Shown: positions 19,401 through 28,118 of the stretch, one piece after another
Layout: every line of letters begins with the position of its first letter
Position numbering within the stretch: position 1 is the first letter of the stretch
DNA from: Epilithonimonas arachidiradicis
Lineage (GTDB): Bacteria; Bacteroidota; Bacteroidia; Flavobacteriales; Weeksellaceae
Reading direction: 5' to 3'
Length of the DNA: 64,000 nucleotides
Assembly: GCF_003610695.1 (NCBI RefSeq)
Contig: NZ_RAQH01000005.1
Span: 1-64,000 of the forward strand
Notes under the pieces: model-generated
What the model saw: the letters and a program-made list of their open reading frames with translations, nothing else
Databases searched by the model: none
What the model was told of the DNA's origin: nothing
Made by a program: the position numbers and the translations under genes

Positions 19401-20094
19401 AAAATACAATGAAAAAGTAACCGAAATTTTTAATCAAAAATACCTTTCGCCAAGACTGAAAGTCCCTACTTTACAACTTCCGTGGCAGGGAATCGGAAAC
19501 TGGTGTTATCCGTTGATTACTGCTCAAATCGATGACAGCGGATTGATGAATAAGAGAAAAAACAACAAAGTTGATTTCTTTGGAATTCCATTTTTAATTG
19601 ATAAAGCAGATAAAAATATAGCTTTTGCAAGTCAGTGGGACAACTATCCTGATTCAATTGAAATTCCTTTGACAGGAAAAGGAAAGAAAATCTATTTCCT
19701 GATGGCTGGTTCTACCAATCCGATGCAGTCGCAGATTGTGAACGGAACAATTACCGTTCAATATGTTGATGGTTCAACTTCAGAATTGGAATTGAAAAAT
19801 CCAGTGAATTGGTGGCCGATTGAGCAGGATTTGTTTGATGACAATTTTGCTTTTGAAATTCCGGATGATAAAATTCCTTATCGTGTAAAATTAAAAACCG
19901 GTGAATTGTACAAAGGCGGAACTTTGAGTAAATATTCGAGCATTAAAGGATTTACAGACCGTCAAATTGATGGTGGTGCTGCAACGATTCTGGATTTGCC
20001 GATTGACCAAAATAAAGAATTAAAATCGATAAAATTAACGGCAGTGAGCAATGATGTGGTGATTGGAATGATGAGTGCGACTGTTTTGAAATAA
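16486..20094 (+). CDS. Large secreted DUF4450-type (alpha/alpha)6 glycosidase-like protein
   Basis: 1202 aa with signal peptide (cleavage near SFAQS). From memory the N-terminal region (residues about 25-300) resembles the DUF4450 family. The middle (about 300-720) is a six-hairpin glycosidase-type barrel, ending in the box SPGNFEQLSHYDAFRGE and a GLFGVYPNLLENKISIKPGFP segment like that found in rhamnosidase-type clan enzymes. Beta-rich domains follow. No activity is known to me; context argues for a glycosidase on rhamnogalacturonan side chains. Odd: residues about 831-850 (KNSPPLEGWIRPKGEDGVV) are encoded by a C/G-rich, repeat-like stretch at 18975-19033 unlike the rest of the gene. Confidence 0.75.
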   Translation: MRRKPIFAGLIILSALSHSFAQSKHWQNKERELHYKEDKGDFLLVNGKYRFNRALYGDNRASRVEAGDLPEFALYLPGMGGNLQFVIQKGNSIKKLIQADKIETRYRPGIMLYEIKDPILGTGILKLTVLAQAKEEGLVLKMETVNIDSSTKIYAVYGGASGTTFSRNGDIGADPESGFYLLPEYCLNNQYKINKNQFQLNYLNKKKETQIVSGSFSNVNLLQQTDAQTLEKLTEFTQNKTDKSPIVYASYSSQKNPVYIQIAKGKSAKNFSDEDLKNIFNEAEKSRLTLTNRIQLKTPDADLNNFGANLAVAADGIWESPTFLHGAVAWRMRLNAWRGAYTADALSWHNRAKEHFESYANSQVLKPDSAPVEMDTLLHLARSAEKIGTSVFSSGYISRNPNDNTKPHHYDMNLVFFDQLFSHFNYTGDKEFLKKMWPTMVRHMDWEKRNFKRGDLYDAYAAIWASDALQYSGGKVTHTSAYNYRANREMAKLAKVIGENPQPYEQEANAILKAMKSQLWIKNKGYFAEYKDALGNQIVHDKPGIWSIYHVSDAFILNEFEDYQNLQYINNHTPKIPITVKGAAHKGYFTLATTNWQPYDWSINNVALAENLQTALAYWQAGRNEDAYQLWKGNLVESMYYGISPGNFEQLSHYDAFRGELYRDFADPIGVASRTLTEGLFGVYPNLLENKISIKPGFPKDWNSAELKIPDWEFKFSRNSKKIEYFFKSNYSKSVVLEMQIPVNYSNIKSVQVNGKKVDWKIKPNSILQPIIQFETPKGKDFKIEINYSGGEELREEQTDYISYISENLQLNFDSKKKIKQVYDPQGLIKNSPPLEGWIRPKGEDGVVKKFNLVQEERKGTFFVQVEQNRTSWWQPVNVDIRFPLETKWVNKKLQIQSKSFNPINGKLNINGLNKTFNIQKNQNSTIEIPVNYLSKGTNSIALEYNGIKQNIEITDWEIENQGQFSNISLASKYNEKVTEIFNQKYLSPRLKVPTLQLPWQGIGNWCYPLITAQIDDSGLMNKRKNNKVDFFGIPFLIDKADKNIAFASQWDNYPDSIEIPLTGKGKKIYFLMAGSTNPMQSQIVNGTITVQYVDGSTSELELKNPVNWWPIEQDLFDDNFAFEIPDDKIPYRVKLKTGELYKGGTLSKYSSIKGFTDRQIDGGAATILDLPIDQNKELKSIKLTAVSNDVVIGMMSATVLK
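18975..19033. repeat. Repeat-like GC-rich insertion inside the DUF4450 gene
   Basis: Sequence with CCCCTCCTCTGGAAGGGTGG and GACGGGGTGGTT cores, locally self-complementary and GC-rich in an AT-rich gene. It is read in frame. Similar strings occur as dispersed intergenic repeats in flavobacteria (from memory). Confidence 0.45.
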
Positions 20095-20333
20095 ATTAAA
20101 TGCCACGAATGCACGAATAGTTGAATGAAAATTTTGTGGATTGGTGGCTAATAAAAAATAAATGATTAAATAATTTAACCGTAAAAGGTTCAAAAGAAAT
20201 GTTTGAAAATAAGAAATTCAAAAGTTTGCAAAATGTATGATTTTCCATTCTCGTTTTTGCCACCTTTTGAATAGCTAGATAATAAGAGAAATCTTTTGTC
20301 TCTTTTGCGGTTAAAAACAAAATAAATTTAAAA

Positions 20334-22469
20334 ATGAAGAAAATTGCAATATATCTGAGTCTTTTCTGTATCGGGTTTTCATCCCTGAATGCTCAGAAAA
20401 TCGACCGTAAAAAAGTCGTTCAGCGACATAATATCGTCAATGTAAAAGCAGATACTTTATCAACTTTAACGGTTGGAAACGGAAAATTTGCCTACACCGT
20501 TGACATCACCGGAATGCAGTCGTTCCCAGAATATTACAAAAACGGAGTTTCTTTGGGAACGCAGTCGGAATGGGGCTGGAACAGTTTTCCGAATACTGAA
20601 AATTTCAAATTTGAGGAGACTTTAAAACCTTATGATTTCAATAACGACGGAAGAAAAGCGTTGTACAGTGTTCAAATCAAAGAACCGGAACGCAACAAAA
20701 AAGCCGTTGAATATTTCAGAGTTAACCAACATCGTTTGCAATTAGGAAATGTCGGGATTGAACTGATTAAAAAGAACGGACAAAAAGCGCAGGTTTCAGA
20801 TTTGCAAAACATCAATCAAAAAATTGATTTATGGACTGGAATTATTACAAGTGAGTTTTCATTAGAAGGTACTCCGGTAAAAGTCTGGACGGCTTCTTTC
20901 CAAAATTCAGATAAAATCGGGGTTAAAATCGAGTCTGATTTAATTTCTCAAAAAAGATTAAAAGTTTTTGCAAAATATCCTTATCCGAGCGGACAGTTTT
21001 TGGATGAAGCGGCTTTTTACGGGAATGCTGATAAACATTCAACAAAAATTATTTCTTCAAACTCAACTCAGGGATTGATTGAGCATAAATTGCAAAGTGC
21101 TGATTATTTTACTCAATTATATTTCACCGATGGAAAATTGAGCGAGGCTGGAAAACATTATTTTGTATTCGAACCTTCTTCAAAAAGTAAAAATTTAGAA
21201 TTGACGGTTGAATTTTCAGAAAAAAATCAGAAAACTTCAAAAAGCTTATTTGCTGATGCTGAAAAAGAAAGTATTTCAGGCTGGAAAAACTTCTGGGAAA
21301 GCGGTGCTGCCGTTGATTTTGAAGGAAGCACTGATAAAAGAGCCAACGAATTGGAGCGCAGAATTGTTTTGTCTGAATATTTAACAAAAGTTCAGTGTGG
21401 AGGAAGCAATCCGCCGCAGGAAACAGGTTTGACATTCAACAGTTGGTATGGAAAACCACACACCGAAATGCATTGGTGGCACGGTGTTCACTTCGCATTG
21501 TGGGGAAGACCGGAGATTTTGGAAAAGCAATTGGATTATTATTTCAGGTCGTTTGAAAAAGCAAAAAAATTAGCGGAAAGACAAGGTTATAAAGGTGTTC
21601 GTTGGATTAAAATGTCGGATAATGAAGGAAACGAAAGTCCTTCTTCCGTAGCCGCATTTTTGATTTGGGAACAACCGCATTTGATTTATATGACTGAGCT
21701 TTTGTACCGTCACAACAAAGACAAAAAAGTTTTAGAAAAATATAAAGATTTGGTGTACGAAACAGCAGAATTTATGGCTGATTTTGCAACTTACGATAAA
21801 GAGAAAAACCGTTATAATTTAGGAAAAGGTGTCATTCCAGCACAGGAAGTTTTCCCTGCGAAAGATACTTATAATCCGACTTACGAAGTGGCGTATTGGG
21901 ATTGGGCTTTGAAAGTGGCTCAGCAATGGAAAGAAAGATTGGGTGAATCGAGAGATAAAAAATGGGATGATGTGATTAATAAATTAGCTCCGCTTCCTGT
22001 TCAGGATGGAGTATATTTATCGACAGAATCGGCGAAAGATTCTTTCACATTTCCAAAATGGATGACGGATCACCCCGCAGTTTTAGGAGCTTTGGGAATG
22101 GTTCCTGAATCTCCGAAATTGGATAAAAAGATTATGAAAAATACGCTCGACATCGTTTGGGAAAGATGGAACTGGGGTCACACTTGGGGTTGGGATTTTC
22201 CGATGACAGCGATGAATGCTGCAAGATTGGGACTTCCGAACAAAGCGTTGGATGCTTTATTTATGGATGTTCAGACCAATACTTATTTGAAAAACGGACA
22301 TAATTTTCAGGATGGAAGACTGAGAATTTATCTTCCCGGAAATGGTGGTGTTTTGACAACCGTTGCGATGATGCTTGAAGGTTGGGACAGTTCGACAGGA
22401 CAATTCCCAGGATTCCCAAAAGATGGGACTTGGAAAATAAAAGCAGAAGGTTTTAAAAAGATGCCTTAA
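20334..22469 (+). CDS. Secreted (alpha/alpha)6-barrel glycosidase-like protein, family unassigned
   Basis: 711 aa with signal peptide (cleavage near SLNAQ). The N-terminal half is beta-rich (about residues 25-310). The C-terminal half is helical with Trp/His-rich boxes FNSWYGKPHTEMHWWHGVHF, WGRPEILEKQLDYYF, WGHTWGWDFPMTAMNAARLG and HNFQDGRLRIYLPGNGG. This beta-sandwich plus (alpha/alpha)6 layout is that of GH65/GH95-type clans. I cannot give a family or substrate. It follows the DUF4450 gene by 239 nt and ends in a clear terminator. Probably a periplasmic glycosidase for pectic oligosaccharides. Confidence 0.7.
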   Translation: MKKIAIYLSLFCIGFSSLNAQKIDRKKVVQRHNIVNVKADTLSTLTVGNGKFAYTVDITGMQSFPEYYKNGVSLGTQSEWGWNSFPNTENFKFEETLKPYDFNNDGRKALYSVQIKEPERNKKAVEYFRVNQHRLQLGNVGIELIKKNGQKAQVSDLQNINQKIDLWTGIITSEFSLEGTPVKVWTASFQNSDKIGVKIESDLISQKRLKVFAKYPYPSGQFLDEAAFYGNADKHSTKIISSNSTQGLIEHKLQSADYFTQLYFTDGKLSEAGKHYFVFEPSSKSKNLELTVEFSEKNQKTSKSLFADAEKESISGWKNFWESGAAVDFEGSTDKRANELERRIVLSEYLTKVQCGGSNPPQETGLTFNSWYGKPHTEMHWWHGVHFALWGRPEILEKQLDYYFRSFEKAKKLAERQGYKGVRWIKMSDNEGNESPSSVAAFLIWEQPHLIYMTELLYRHNKDKKVLEKYKDLVYETAEFMADFATYDKEKNRYNLGKGVIPAQEVFPAKDTYNPTYEVAYWDWALKVAQQWKERLGESRDKKWDDVINKLAPLPVQDGVYLSTESAKDSFTFPKWMTDHPAVLGALGMVPESPKLDKKIMKNTLDIVWERWNWGHTWGWDFPMTAMNAARLGLPNKALDALFMDVQTNTYLKNGHNFQDGRLRIYLPGNGGVLTTVAMMLEGWDSSTGQFPGFPKDGTWKIKAEGFKKMP

Positions 22470-22504
22470 ACATCACTTTAATTTACGTTCATATTTTTAA
22501 TTTG

Positions 22505-22535
22505 AAGTCTGTCAGCAATGGCAGACTTTTTCTTT
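22505..22535 (+). terminator. Terminator after the (alpha/alpha)6 protein gene
   Basis: 10-bp stem (AAGTCTGTCA at 22505-22514 with TGGCAGACTT at 22519-22528, one G-T pair), loop GCAA, then TTTTC. Directly followed by regulon site 3. Confidence 0.8.
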
Positions 22536-22536
22536 A

Positions 22537-22580
22537 CAGCACAGTGCAGGACGATTTAATAGGACTAAGATAATAACTTG
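22537..22580 (+). promoter_or_regulatory. Regulon site 3: operator and -7 box before pectate lyase
   Basis: Element at 22537-22552 (CAGCACAGTGCAGGAC) matches the consensus at 15 of 16 positions; 21 nt later TAACTTG at 22574-22580. Sits between a terminator and the lyase gene, as a promoter should. Confidence 0.75.
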
Positions 22581-22597
22581 TTCATTCATTAACAGTT

Positions 22598-23986
22598 ATG
22601 AAAAAAATAGCAATCATCGTCATTTCGTATTTATCTATTTGTTGTCAATCCCAAAATCTTGAGAATGCCAGGACAATCCGTCCAAAAACGATTGCTTTCC
22701 CCGGAGCGGAAGGTTTTGGAAAATTTGCAAAAGGTGCGAAAGCGTCAGCAAAACCAGAAGTTTATATTGTTAGCAATCTGAATGATAGTGGTAAAGGTTC
22801 TTTTCGCGACGCTGTGAGCCAGCCAGGGCGATTTGTAGTTTTCTCTGTTGGTGGAATTGTCGAGTTGAAAAGTCCGGTTACGGTTTCTAAAAACATTACA
22901 ATTGCAGGACAGACTGCTCCGGGAAAAGGTATTTTTCTCTATGGTGAAAAAGTGTCTTTCAGCGGAGCCGATGATACCATTGCCAGATATTTGAAAATAC
23001 GTCTCGGCAATAAGAATAAACCATCCAATAATACAGATGCTTCCGGAATATCGAACGGGAAAAACATTATGCTGGACCACCTTTCAATTTCCTGGTCAAT
23101 GGACGAGGTTTTTTCCATCAATTGGGACAAGCGCGGCACAGAACCTGACAGTATTACGCTTCAAAACTCGATTATTGCGCAGGGATTGCATTTGTATAAC
23201 CATTCTGCAGGTGGATTGATTCAGACGAATGGCAGCATTAGTATTATAAAATCTCTCTATGCCAGCAACAAAACCCGAAATCCGAAAGTGAAAGGTAAAA
23301 ATGAGTTTGTCAATAATATAATTTACAATTTCGGAAATCTAGGTAATACAAAAGGTCATACTGTTTCGGGTGATGGCTACATTATGGGAGGTTCTGTGCA
23401 GAATTCTGAAGTCAATATCATCAACAATTATTTTATAGGAGGACCACTGACTTTGGAAGACCATAAAACACCGTTCAGCAGAGGAACGAATACTTTTCAT
23501 CTTTATGAATCCGGGAATTATTTTGACAACAATAAAAACGGCATTTTGGATGGTCAGTTAGTTCCACATAATTCCATCGGTTTTCCTGGTGAAGCGCCTG
23601 TAGTTTTTATGGATTCGCCATTTCATTATCCTGATTCCAAAACCGATTTATCTGCTAAACAAGCTTTTGACTATGTCGTCAAAAATGCCGGCGCCAGCTT
23701 TCCAAAGCGGGATGATGTAGATGAGCTCATCATCTCGGAAGTCAAATCTCTGGGAAAAAAGGGAATTTATGTCTTTACAGAAAATGATTTGCCTTTGGCT
23801 AATAATGGCGTTGGAAATTTCCCGAAAACTGTTGCGCTTAAAGATTCGGATTCTGATGGCATTCCGGATGTTGCTGAACTCAAAATGGGACTTAATCCTA
23901 ATGACTCATCGGATGCATTGAAATTCAATAAAACACAAAGCAATTATCTCAATATCGAAGTTTATGTCAATGACTTGGTACGTTAA
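22598..23986 (+). CDS. Secreted pectate lyase (PL1-type beta-helix)
   Basis: 462 aa. N-terminal signal, possibly lipoprotein-type (YLSICCQSQ; the residue before Cys is not ideal). PL1-like beta-helix: AFPGAEGFGKFAKGA, VSNLNDSGKGSFRDAVSQPGR, IAGQTAPGKG, LDHLSISWSMDE and the later HNSIGFPGEAP segment. It ends with a calcium-binding DSDSDGIPDVAELKMGLNP thrombospondin-3-like motif and a short tail. Pectate lyases cut polygalacturonan by beta-elimination and leave the unsaturated ends that GH105 enzymes remove. Single-gene unit with its own regulon promoter; the regulator gene follows. Confidence 0.88.
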   Translation: MKKIAIIVISYLSICCQSQNLENARTIRPKTIAFPGAEGFGKFAKGAKASAKPEVYIVSNLNDSGKGSFRDAVSQPGRFVVFSVGGIVELKSPVTVSKNITIAGQTAPGKGIFLYGEKVSFSGADDTIARYLKIRLGNKNKPSNNTDASGISNGKNIMLDHLSISWSMDEVFSINWDKRGTEPDSITLQNSIIAQGLHLYNHSAGGLIQTNGSISIIKSLYASNKTRNPKVKGKNEFVNNIIYNFGNLGNTKGHTVSGDGYIMGGSVQNSEVNIINNYFIGGPLTLEDHKTPFSRGTNTFHLYESGNYFDNNKNGILDGQLVPHNSIGFPGEAPVVFMDSPFHYPDSKTDLSAKQAFDYVVKNAGASFPKRDDVDELIISEVKSLGKKGIYVFTENDLPLANNGVGNFPKTVALKDSDSDGIPDVAELKMGLNPNDSSDALKFNKTQSNYLNIEVYVNDLVR

Positions 23987-24104
23987 TCATTTAATTAAAA
24001 TAGAAATTTAACCAATTGATATAAAATTTGTAACTTGTCTTAGATTTTGAAACACTAATAACTCAATTTAATTCATAAACACATAATTATCATTGCTTAA
24101 TCCG

Positions 24105-25151
24105 ATGTCTGAAATATTCGAAGTTCATATTAATGAAAGTTCCAGAGTGCCAAAATACAAACAGATTGTGGACTCTATACTCAACGGAATTGACGCTGGA
24201 GACATCAAAATCGGGGAAAAAATCCCGTCTATTAATGAGCTCAGCGAATCCTGCTTTCTCTCCAGAGACACTGTAGAAAAAGCTTATAAAGAACTGAGAA
24301 AAAGGCAGATTATCGAGTCTGTAAAAGGAAAAGGCTACTATATCTCGAGAATCAATAAGAGCGACAGCATCAACATTTTTTTCCTGATTAATAAGTCCAG
24401 TACTTACAAAATGATGATTTATAATTATTTTGTGGATGCGATTGGGAGCAAAGGCAATGTGGAAATGTATATTTACCACTGCGACGAAACACTCTTCATC
24501 AATGCCTTGAAAAAGAATCTCGGCGTCTATGATTATTATGTGATAATGCCTCACTTCCGCGACGAAAACTCCAAGCATACCAGCTCTACAAAAGAAGTTA
24601 TTGACATCATCGAAAAAATACCGAAGAACAAACTTCTGCTTCTGGATAATACCAAACCGAACATCTCCGGCGAATACGGAACGATTTTCCAGGATTTTGA
24701 ACACGACATTTACAATGCACTGAAGGAAGGCCTCGAAAAAATAAAAAAATATGAAAAACTGATCCTTGTTTATCCTGCAAAGTCGGTTCATCCCTACCCT
24801 TTCCGCATTGTTCACGGGTTTGAGAAATTCTGCAAAGATTATAAACTGGATTACGAAATATTGGACGAAATTTATCCTGATATGGAGTTGCAGGACAAAG
24901 ACCTTTTCATCACCATTCAGGAAAGAGATTTGGTAAATCTCGTTAAGCAAATCAGACAGAAAAATCTGAAATTGGGTGAAGACATTGGCATCATTTCCTA
25001 TAACGAAACACCGCTGAAAGAACTATTGGGCATCACCGTCGTCACAACGGATTTCAAAGCGATGGCGGAGTCTGCAGCTTATATGGTTTTGAAGAATAAA
25101 AAAGAACAGGTGAATAATGTTTTCAAATTTATTGAAAGGGAATCCTTGTAG
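24105..25151 (+). CDS. GntR-type regulator with sugar-binding (LacI/PBP-like) effector domain
   Basis: 348 aa from the ATG at 24105; the four-codon longer TTG start is unlikely. N-terminal winged helix of the GntR family (about residues 5-72, with IGEKIPSINELSES and SRDTVEKAYKELRKR), then a periplasmic-binding-protein-like effector domain (about 80-345). This architecture is shared by AraR of Bacillus and FucR of Bacteroides. It is the only classical one-component regulator inside the locus, next to pectate lyase and the rhamnose genes. It is therefore a candidate controller of the rhamnose/pectin regulon, with L-rhamnose or an intermediate as possible effector (inference). Confidence 0.85.
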   Translation: MSEIFEVHINESSRVPKYKQIVDSILNGIDAGDIKIGEKIPSINELSESCFLSRDTVEKAYKELRKRQIIESVKGKGYYISRINKSDSINIFFLINKSSTYKMMIYNYFVDAIGSKGNVEMYIYHCDETLFINALKKNLGVYDYYVIMPHFRDENSKHTSSTKEVIDIIEKIPKNKLLLLDNTKPNISGEYGTIFQDFEHDIYNALKEGLEKIKKYEKLILVYPAKSVHPYPFRIVHGFEKFCKDYKLDYEILDEIYPDMELQDKDLFITIQERDLVNLVKQIRQKNLKLGEDIGIISYNETPLKELLGITVVTTDFKAMAESAAYMVLKNKKEQVNNVFKFIERESL

Positions 25152-25223
25152 CGATTAAACCACAAAAGTCACAAAAGATTTTCACAAAAGTATTGAGGAC
25201 AAAATTTCAAAAAAGATATATAC

Positions 25224-25248
25224 AAAAAAACGAACTACAAAAGTCCGT
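25224..25248 (-). terminator. Probable terminator of the lldD unit
   Basis: 7-bp stem with one mismatch (ACGAACT at 25230-25236, AGTCCGT at 25242-25248), loop of 5, followed on the minus strand by seven T. Lies about 30 nt after the lldD stop, between convergent genes. Confidence 0.5.
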
Positions 25249-25276
25249 TCTTTTCAAGTAAAACTTAAACAAACAA

Positions 25277-26428
25277 CTATTTTACTCTGAAATTTTGTAA
25301 ATCTTCCGGTTTCTCACAGCAAACCTGTTCCATCACTTGTCGGAATTGCATCTTGAGCATCTCGATAATATGATCACCGCCTTTTTCTCCTAAAGCACCA
25401 ACTGCGTACATAAACGTTCTGCCCATAAAGGTAAATTCGGCGCCACAACTCAAGGCACGTGCCACATCAGGACCGGTTCTTACACCGCTATCCATCATTA
25501 CTTTGATTTGATTTTTATATTTTTCACTGATTTCTTTCACCACAGCAATTGTAGATTCCCCAGCGTCCAACTGCCTTCCACCGTGGTTGGAAATAATCAT
25601 TCCGTCGAAACCAAGACGAACAGCTTCCGCCGCATCTTCATCGGAAGCAACACCTTTAATCACCAATTTTCCCTTCCATTTATCACGGATTTGTTTTAAT
25701 CTATCTGAATTCAATCTGCCGGAAAAAGTCGAGTTCATAAACTGTCCCAACTGTTTCACGTTCATATTCTTGTCCATATATTTCTCCATCGTTTTGAAAC
25801 TCGGAACACCGTGTTTCAGCATTTCAAGACACCATTGAGGTTTTGCCAAAGCCTGAGAAACATTTCTGAAATTCAATTGTGGAGGCATCGCCAAACCGTT
25901 TCTGATTTCTTTGGCTCTGTAACCAAACGTCGGAACATCGGACAATACGCAAAGCACATCATAACCAGAAGCTTCGCAACGGTTGAGAATGTCGTCACGT
26001 AACCATTCTTCTCTTGGATGATATAACTGATACCACGCTTTTCCTTCGGTCAATTCAGCAATTCTTTCGATACTGCTTGTCGTAACGGTACTTAGAATGA
26101 ATGGAATATTATGTTTGAAAGCGGCTTTCGCCAAAATCTCCGGAGCATTGGGCCACATCAAACCTTGCAATCCAACAGGTGAAATCCCGAATGGTGCAGA
26201 ATATTTGACACCAAATAATTCCGTTTCCATATTGGCTTCAGCAAAATTGTTATCCAAATAGCGCGGACGAAGTAAGACTTCTCTTAATTCAGTTGTATTT
26301 CTATCCCGGTTGATATTCTCATTACAACCGCCATCCAGATATTCGAAAGCGAAACGAGGCATTCTTTTTTTTGCCTTTTCAATTAAAAGTTCAAGCGATG
26401 CATATTTGGTATCAAATGGAAATGACAT
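25277..26428 (-). CDS. lldD: FMN-dependent L-lactate dehydrogenase / alpha-hydroxy acid oxidase
   Basis: 383 aa from the ATG at 26428 (MSFPFDTKYASLE); the longer frame reads through an AC/TG-rich low-complexity leader and is rejected. TIM-barrel FMN enzyme: FEYLDGG near the N-terminus, IVIKG-like Lys (KLVIKGVASDEDA), the catalytic His segment IISNHGGRQLDAG, the phosphate-binding DSGVRTG and GRTFMYAV. Members oxidise L-lactate or related 2-hydroxy acids and pass electrons to the respiratory chain. It follows the rhamnose genes, where RhaEW makes L-lactate, so oxidation of that lactate to pyruvate is the natural role. Confidence 0.85.
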   Translation of the reverse strand: MSFPFDTKYASLELLIEKAKKRMPRFAFEYLDGGCNENINRDRNTTELREVLLRPRYLDNNFAEANMETELFGVKYSAPFGISPVGLQGLMWPNAPEILAKAAFKHNIPFILSTVTTSSIERIAELTEGKAWYQLYHPREEWLRDDILNRCEASGYDVLCVLSDVPTFGYRAKEIRNGLAMPPQLNFRNVSQALAKPQWCLEMLKHGVPSFKTMEKYMDKNMNVKQLGQFMNSTFSGRLNSDRLKQIRDKWKGKLVIKGVASDEDAAEAVRLGFDGMIISNHGGRQLDAGESTIAVVKEISEKYKNQIKVMMDSGVRTGPDVARALSCGAEFTFMGRTFMYAVGALGEKGGDHIIEMLKMQFRQVMEQVCCEKPEDLQNFRVK

Positions 26429-26509
26429 AATTGGTTGGTGGTTGTTGGTTGATTGTTGTTGGTTTTTGAGATTTGCTATCAACTGACAACTATCAACCAA
26501 CAACAAAAT

Positions 26510-27895
26510 TTATAAATTAAAAATTAACGGTTGAAGCACTTTCATCTGATAATGTTGCTGTAGAAATGTTTCGTCTATTTTTTTGTTCGAGATGACCATC
26601 GAAGCACCCAAAGCTGACCCAAGCGGAGAATGCGTGGACATCACATTGTAATGCTGGAAATGATGCGACATCAGTTTCATAAAGACATCATTATCCGTGA
26701 ATCCGCCATCGATATAAATATTTTTGATTTCTGAGTTTCCAATAGCATTCGTTATTGTGTGAATCTGTAAATCCATCAGTTCTATCATCAGTTGATGATA
26801 AGCTTCTTCAAATGTTGAAAACGAATTCAGGTCGGTTTCTGTAATCATTTTTCTTTTCAAAATAATACCTTCGAAACGGAAATAAACCGCTTTGTGCTTC
26901 ATCAAATGCAGATACAAATCCTGGTCAAACTGAACTTCTCTGTGAGCCCCATATTCTTTGCCATAGTAAGCACACAACTTCTCAACCTGAATCCTATATT
27001 CATTTCCCATAAAAAAACGAGAAGCTTTCACACGTTTTCCGTCGATTCGCATATAATTGAGACAATTATTTTCGATGTCATCATCAGTCAGACTTTCATC
27101 GTTAAAAGGATTGAGAGAAATGCTCCAGGTTCCTGTTGATAACAATAAAAACGGTTCTTTTTTACTTAAAATGTATGGCAACAATGCTGAAGAACTATCG
27201 TGGATCCCAACACCAATTTTAATTTTTTTATTTCTGTAAGACGTATTTATACTCGCAGAAGTTGGTACAATTGGTGGTAACAAAACATCAATTTCTTCTT
27301 CATAAACCCAATTGTGGTAATCATTTTTATCATAATCCCAAAGATTGGTATGACAGCCGATTGAAGTAAATTCCGACACACAAATTCCCGTAAATAAATA
27401 GGATAAATATTGTGGCAAATGCAGACTGTAACGGATTTTCTTAAAAACTTCAGGATGCTTATATTTTAACCAAAACAACTGTAAACCGGAATTCAACATT
27501 CCTGCTTGTGGAGAAGCTGTTTCACGGGAAATTTTCAATTTGTCACCGTGCTTTTCATAGAACAGATCAAGAATCTCCTGATCCATTGGTTTTGTGTAAT
27601 TGTATAAAGGAGTGAGAACATTTCCTTTTTGATCCAGATGTACAAAACTTGCTCCGTACGTCGAAAAATTAATAGCTTTTACTTCATATTCATCATTTTC
27701 AAGGATGTTATGAAAATTTTCTTTGATCCAATTTTGCAAAGCCGGAAGATCTTCTGTGGGATAACCATCTTCGTCCGTTGTCAGAGGCAATTCTGTATAT
27801 TCCCTAACAACTTCTTGATAATTCTTATCAAATAAAAAGAATTTTTTATTGGTCTTTCCAATATCAAATACGATGGTTACTTTCTTTTTGGACAT
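26510..27895 (-). CDS. rhaB: L-rhamnulokinase (FGGY carbohydrate kinase)
   Basis: 461 aa. FGGY/actin-like kinase: the N-terminal phosphate loop is FDIGKTNKKFFLFD, the middle has SASINTSYRNKKIKIGVGIHDSSSALLPYI, the adenosine site LLLSTGTWSISLNPF and the C-terminal IYIDGGFTDNDVFMKLMS. Placed between rhaI and lldD, it phosphorylates L-rhamnulose to L-rhamnulose 1-phosphate. FGGY kinases vary in substrate; the context of RhaI, RhaEW and RhaT makes rhamnulose by far the best choice. Confidence 0.9.
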   Translation of the reverse strand: MSKKKVTIVFDIGKTNKKFFLFDKNYQEVVREYTELPLTTDEDGYPTEDLPALQNWIKENFHNILENDEYEVKAINFSTYGASFVHLDQKGNVLTPLYNYTKPMDQEILDLFYEKHGDKLKISRETASPQAGMLNSGLQLFWLKYKHPEVFKKIRYSLHLPQYLSYLFTGICVSEFTSIGCHTNLWDYDKNDYHNWVYEEEIDVLLPPIVPTSASINTSYRNKKIKIGVGIHDSSSALLPYILSKKEPFLLLSTGTWSISLNPFNDESLTDDDIENNCLNYMRIDGKRVKASRFFMGNEYRIQVEKLCAYYGKEYGAHREVQFDQDLYLHLMKHKAVYFRFEGIILKRKMITETDLNSFSTFEEAYHQLMIELMDLQIHTITNAIGNSEIKNIYIDGGFTDNDVFMKLMSHHFQHYNVMSTHSPLGSALGASMVISNKKIDETFLQQHYQMKVLQPLIFNL

Positions 27896-27959
27896 TCCTG
27901 AAAATGAATTTAATAATTGTATGAAAGTATAAAAATGGAATTTCCGAATCTTATGCTTT

Positions 27960-28040
27960 CAAATTAAAAACAATTAAGGAGTGTTTAGAATTAAGGAAAA
28001 TCATTACTAGTGAAACTTAGTATCCTAAACACCCTTAATT
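27960..28040 (-). other. Long hairpin between rhaI and rhaB (terminator or processing site)
   Basis: Arms 27972-27988 and 28025-28040 are reverse complements apart from one bulged base (core GTGTTTAG/CTAAACAC). On the minus strand the second arm is followed by a T-rich stretch TTGTTTTTAATTT. It could end or attenuate the rhaI message before rhaB. Confidence 0.5.
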
Positions 28041-28118
28041 AAAATAAAAATAAGTGGTTTATTTTTCAAACTTTCAAATTATAAGATGAAAGTTATTTCT
28101 ATCATATTAGGTAGGACT

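Noticed and set aside
24090-24950. 286-codon minus-strand ORF opposite the GntR regulator
   Set aside because: Its translation is Phe/Ile-rich antisense of the HTH and effector domains; the plus-strand protein is clearly real.
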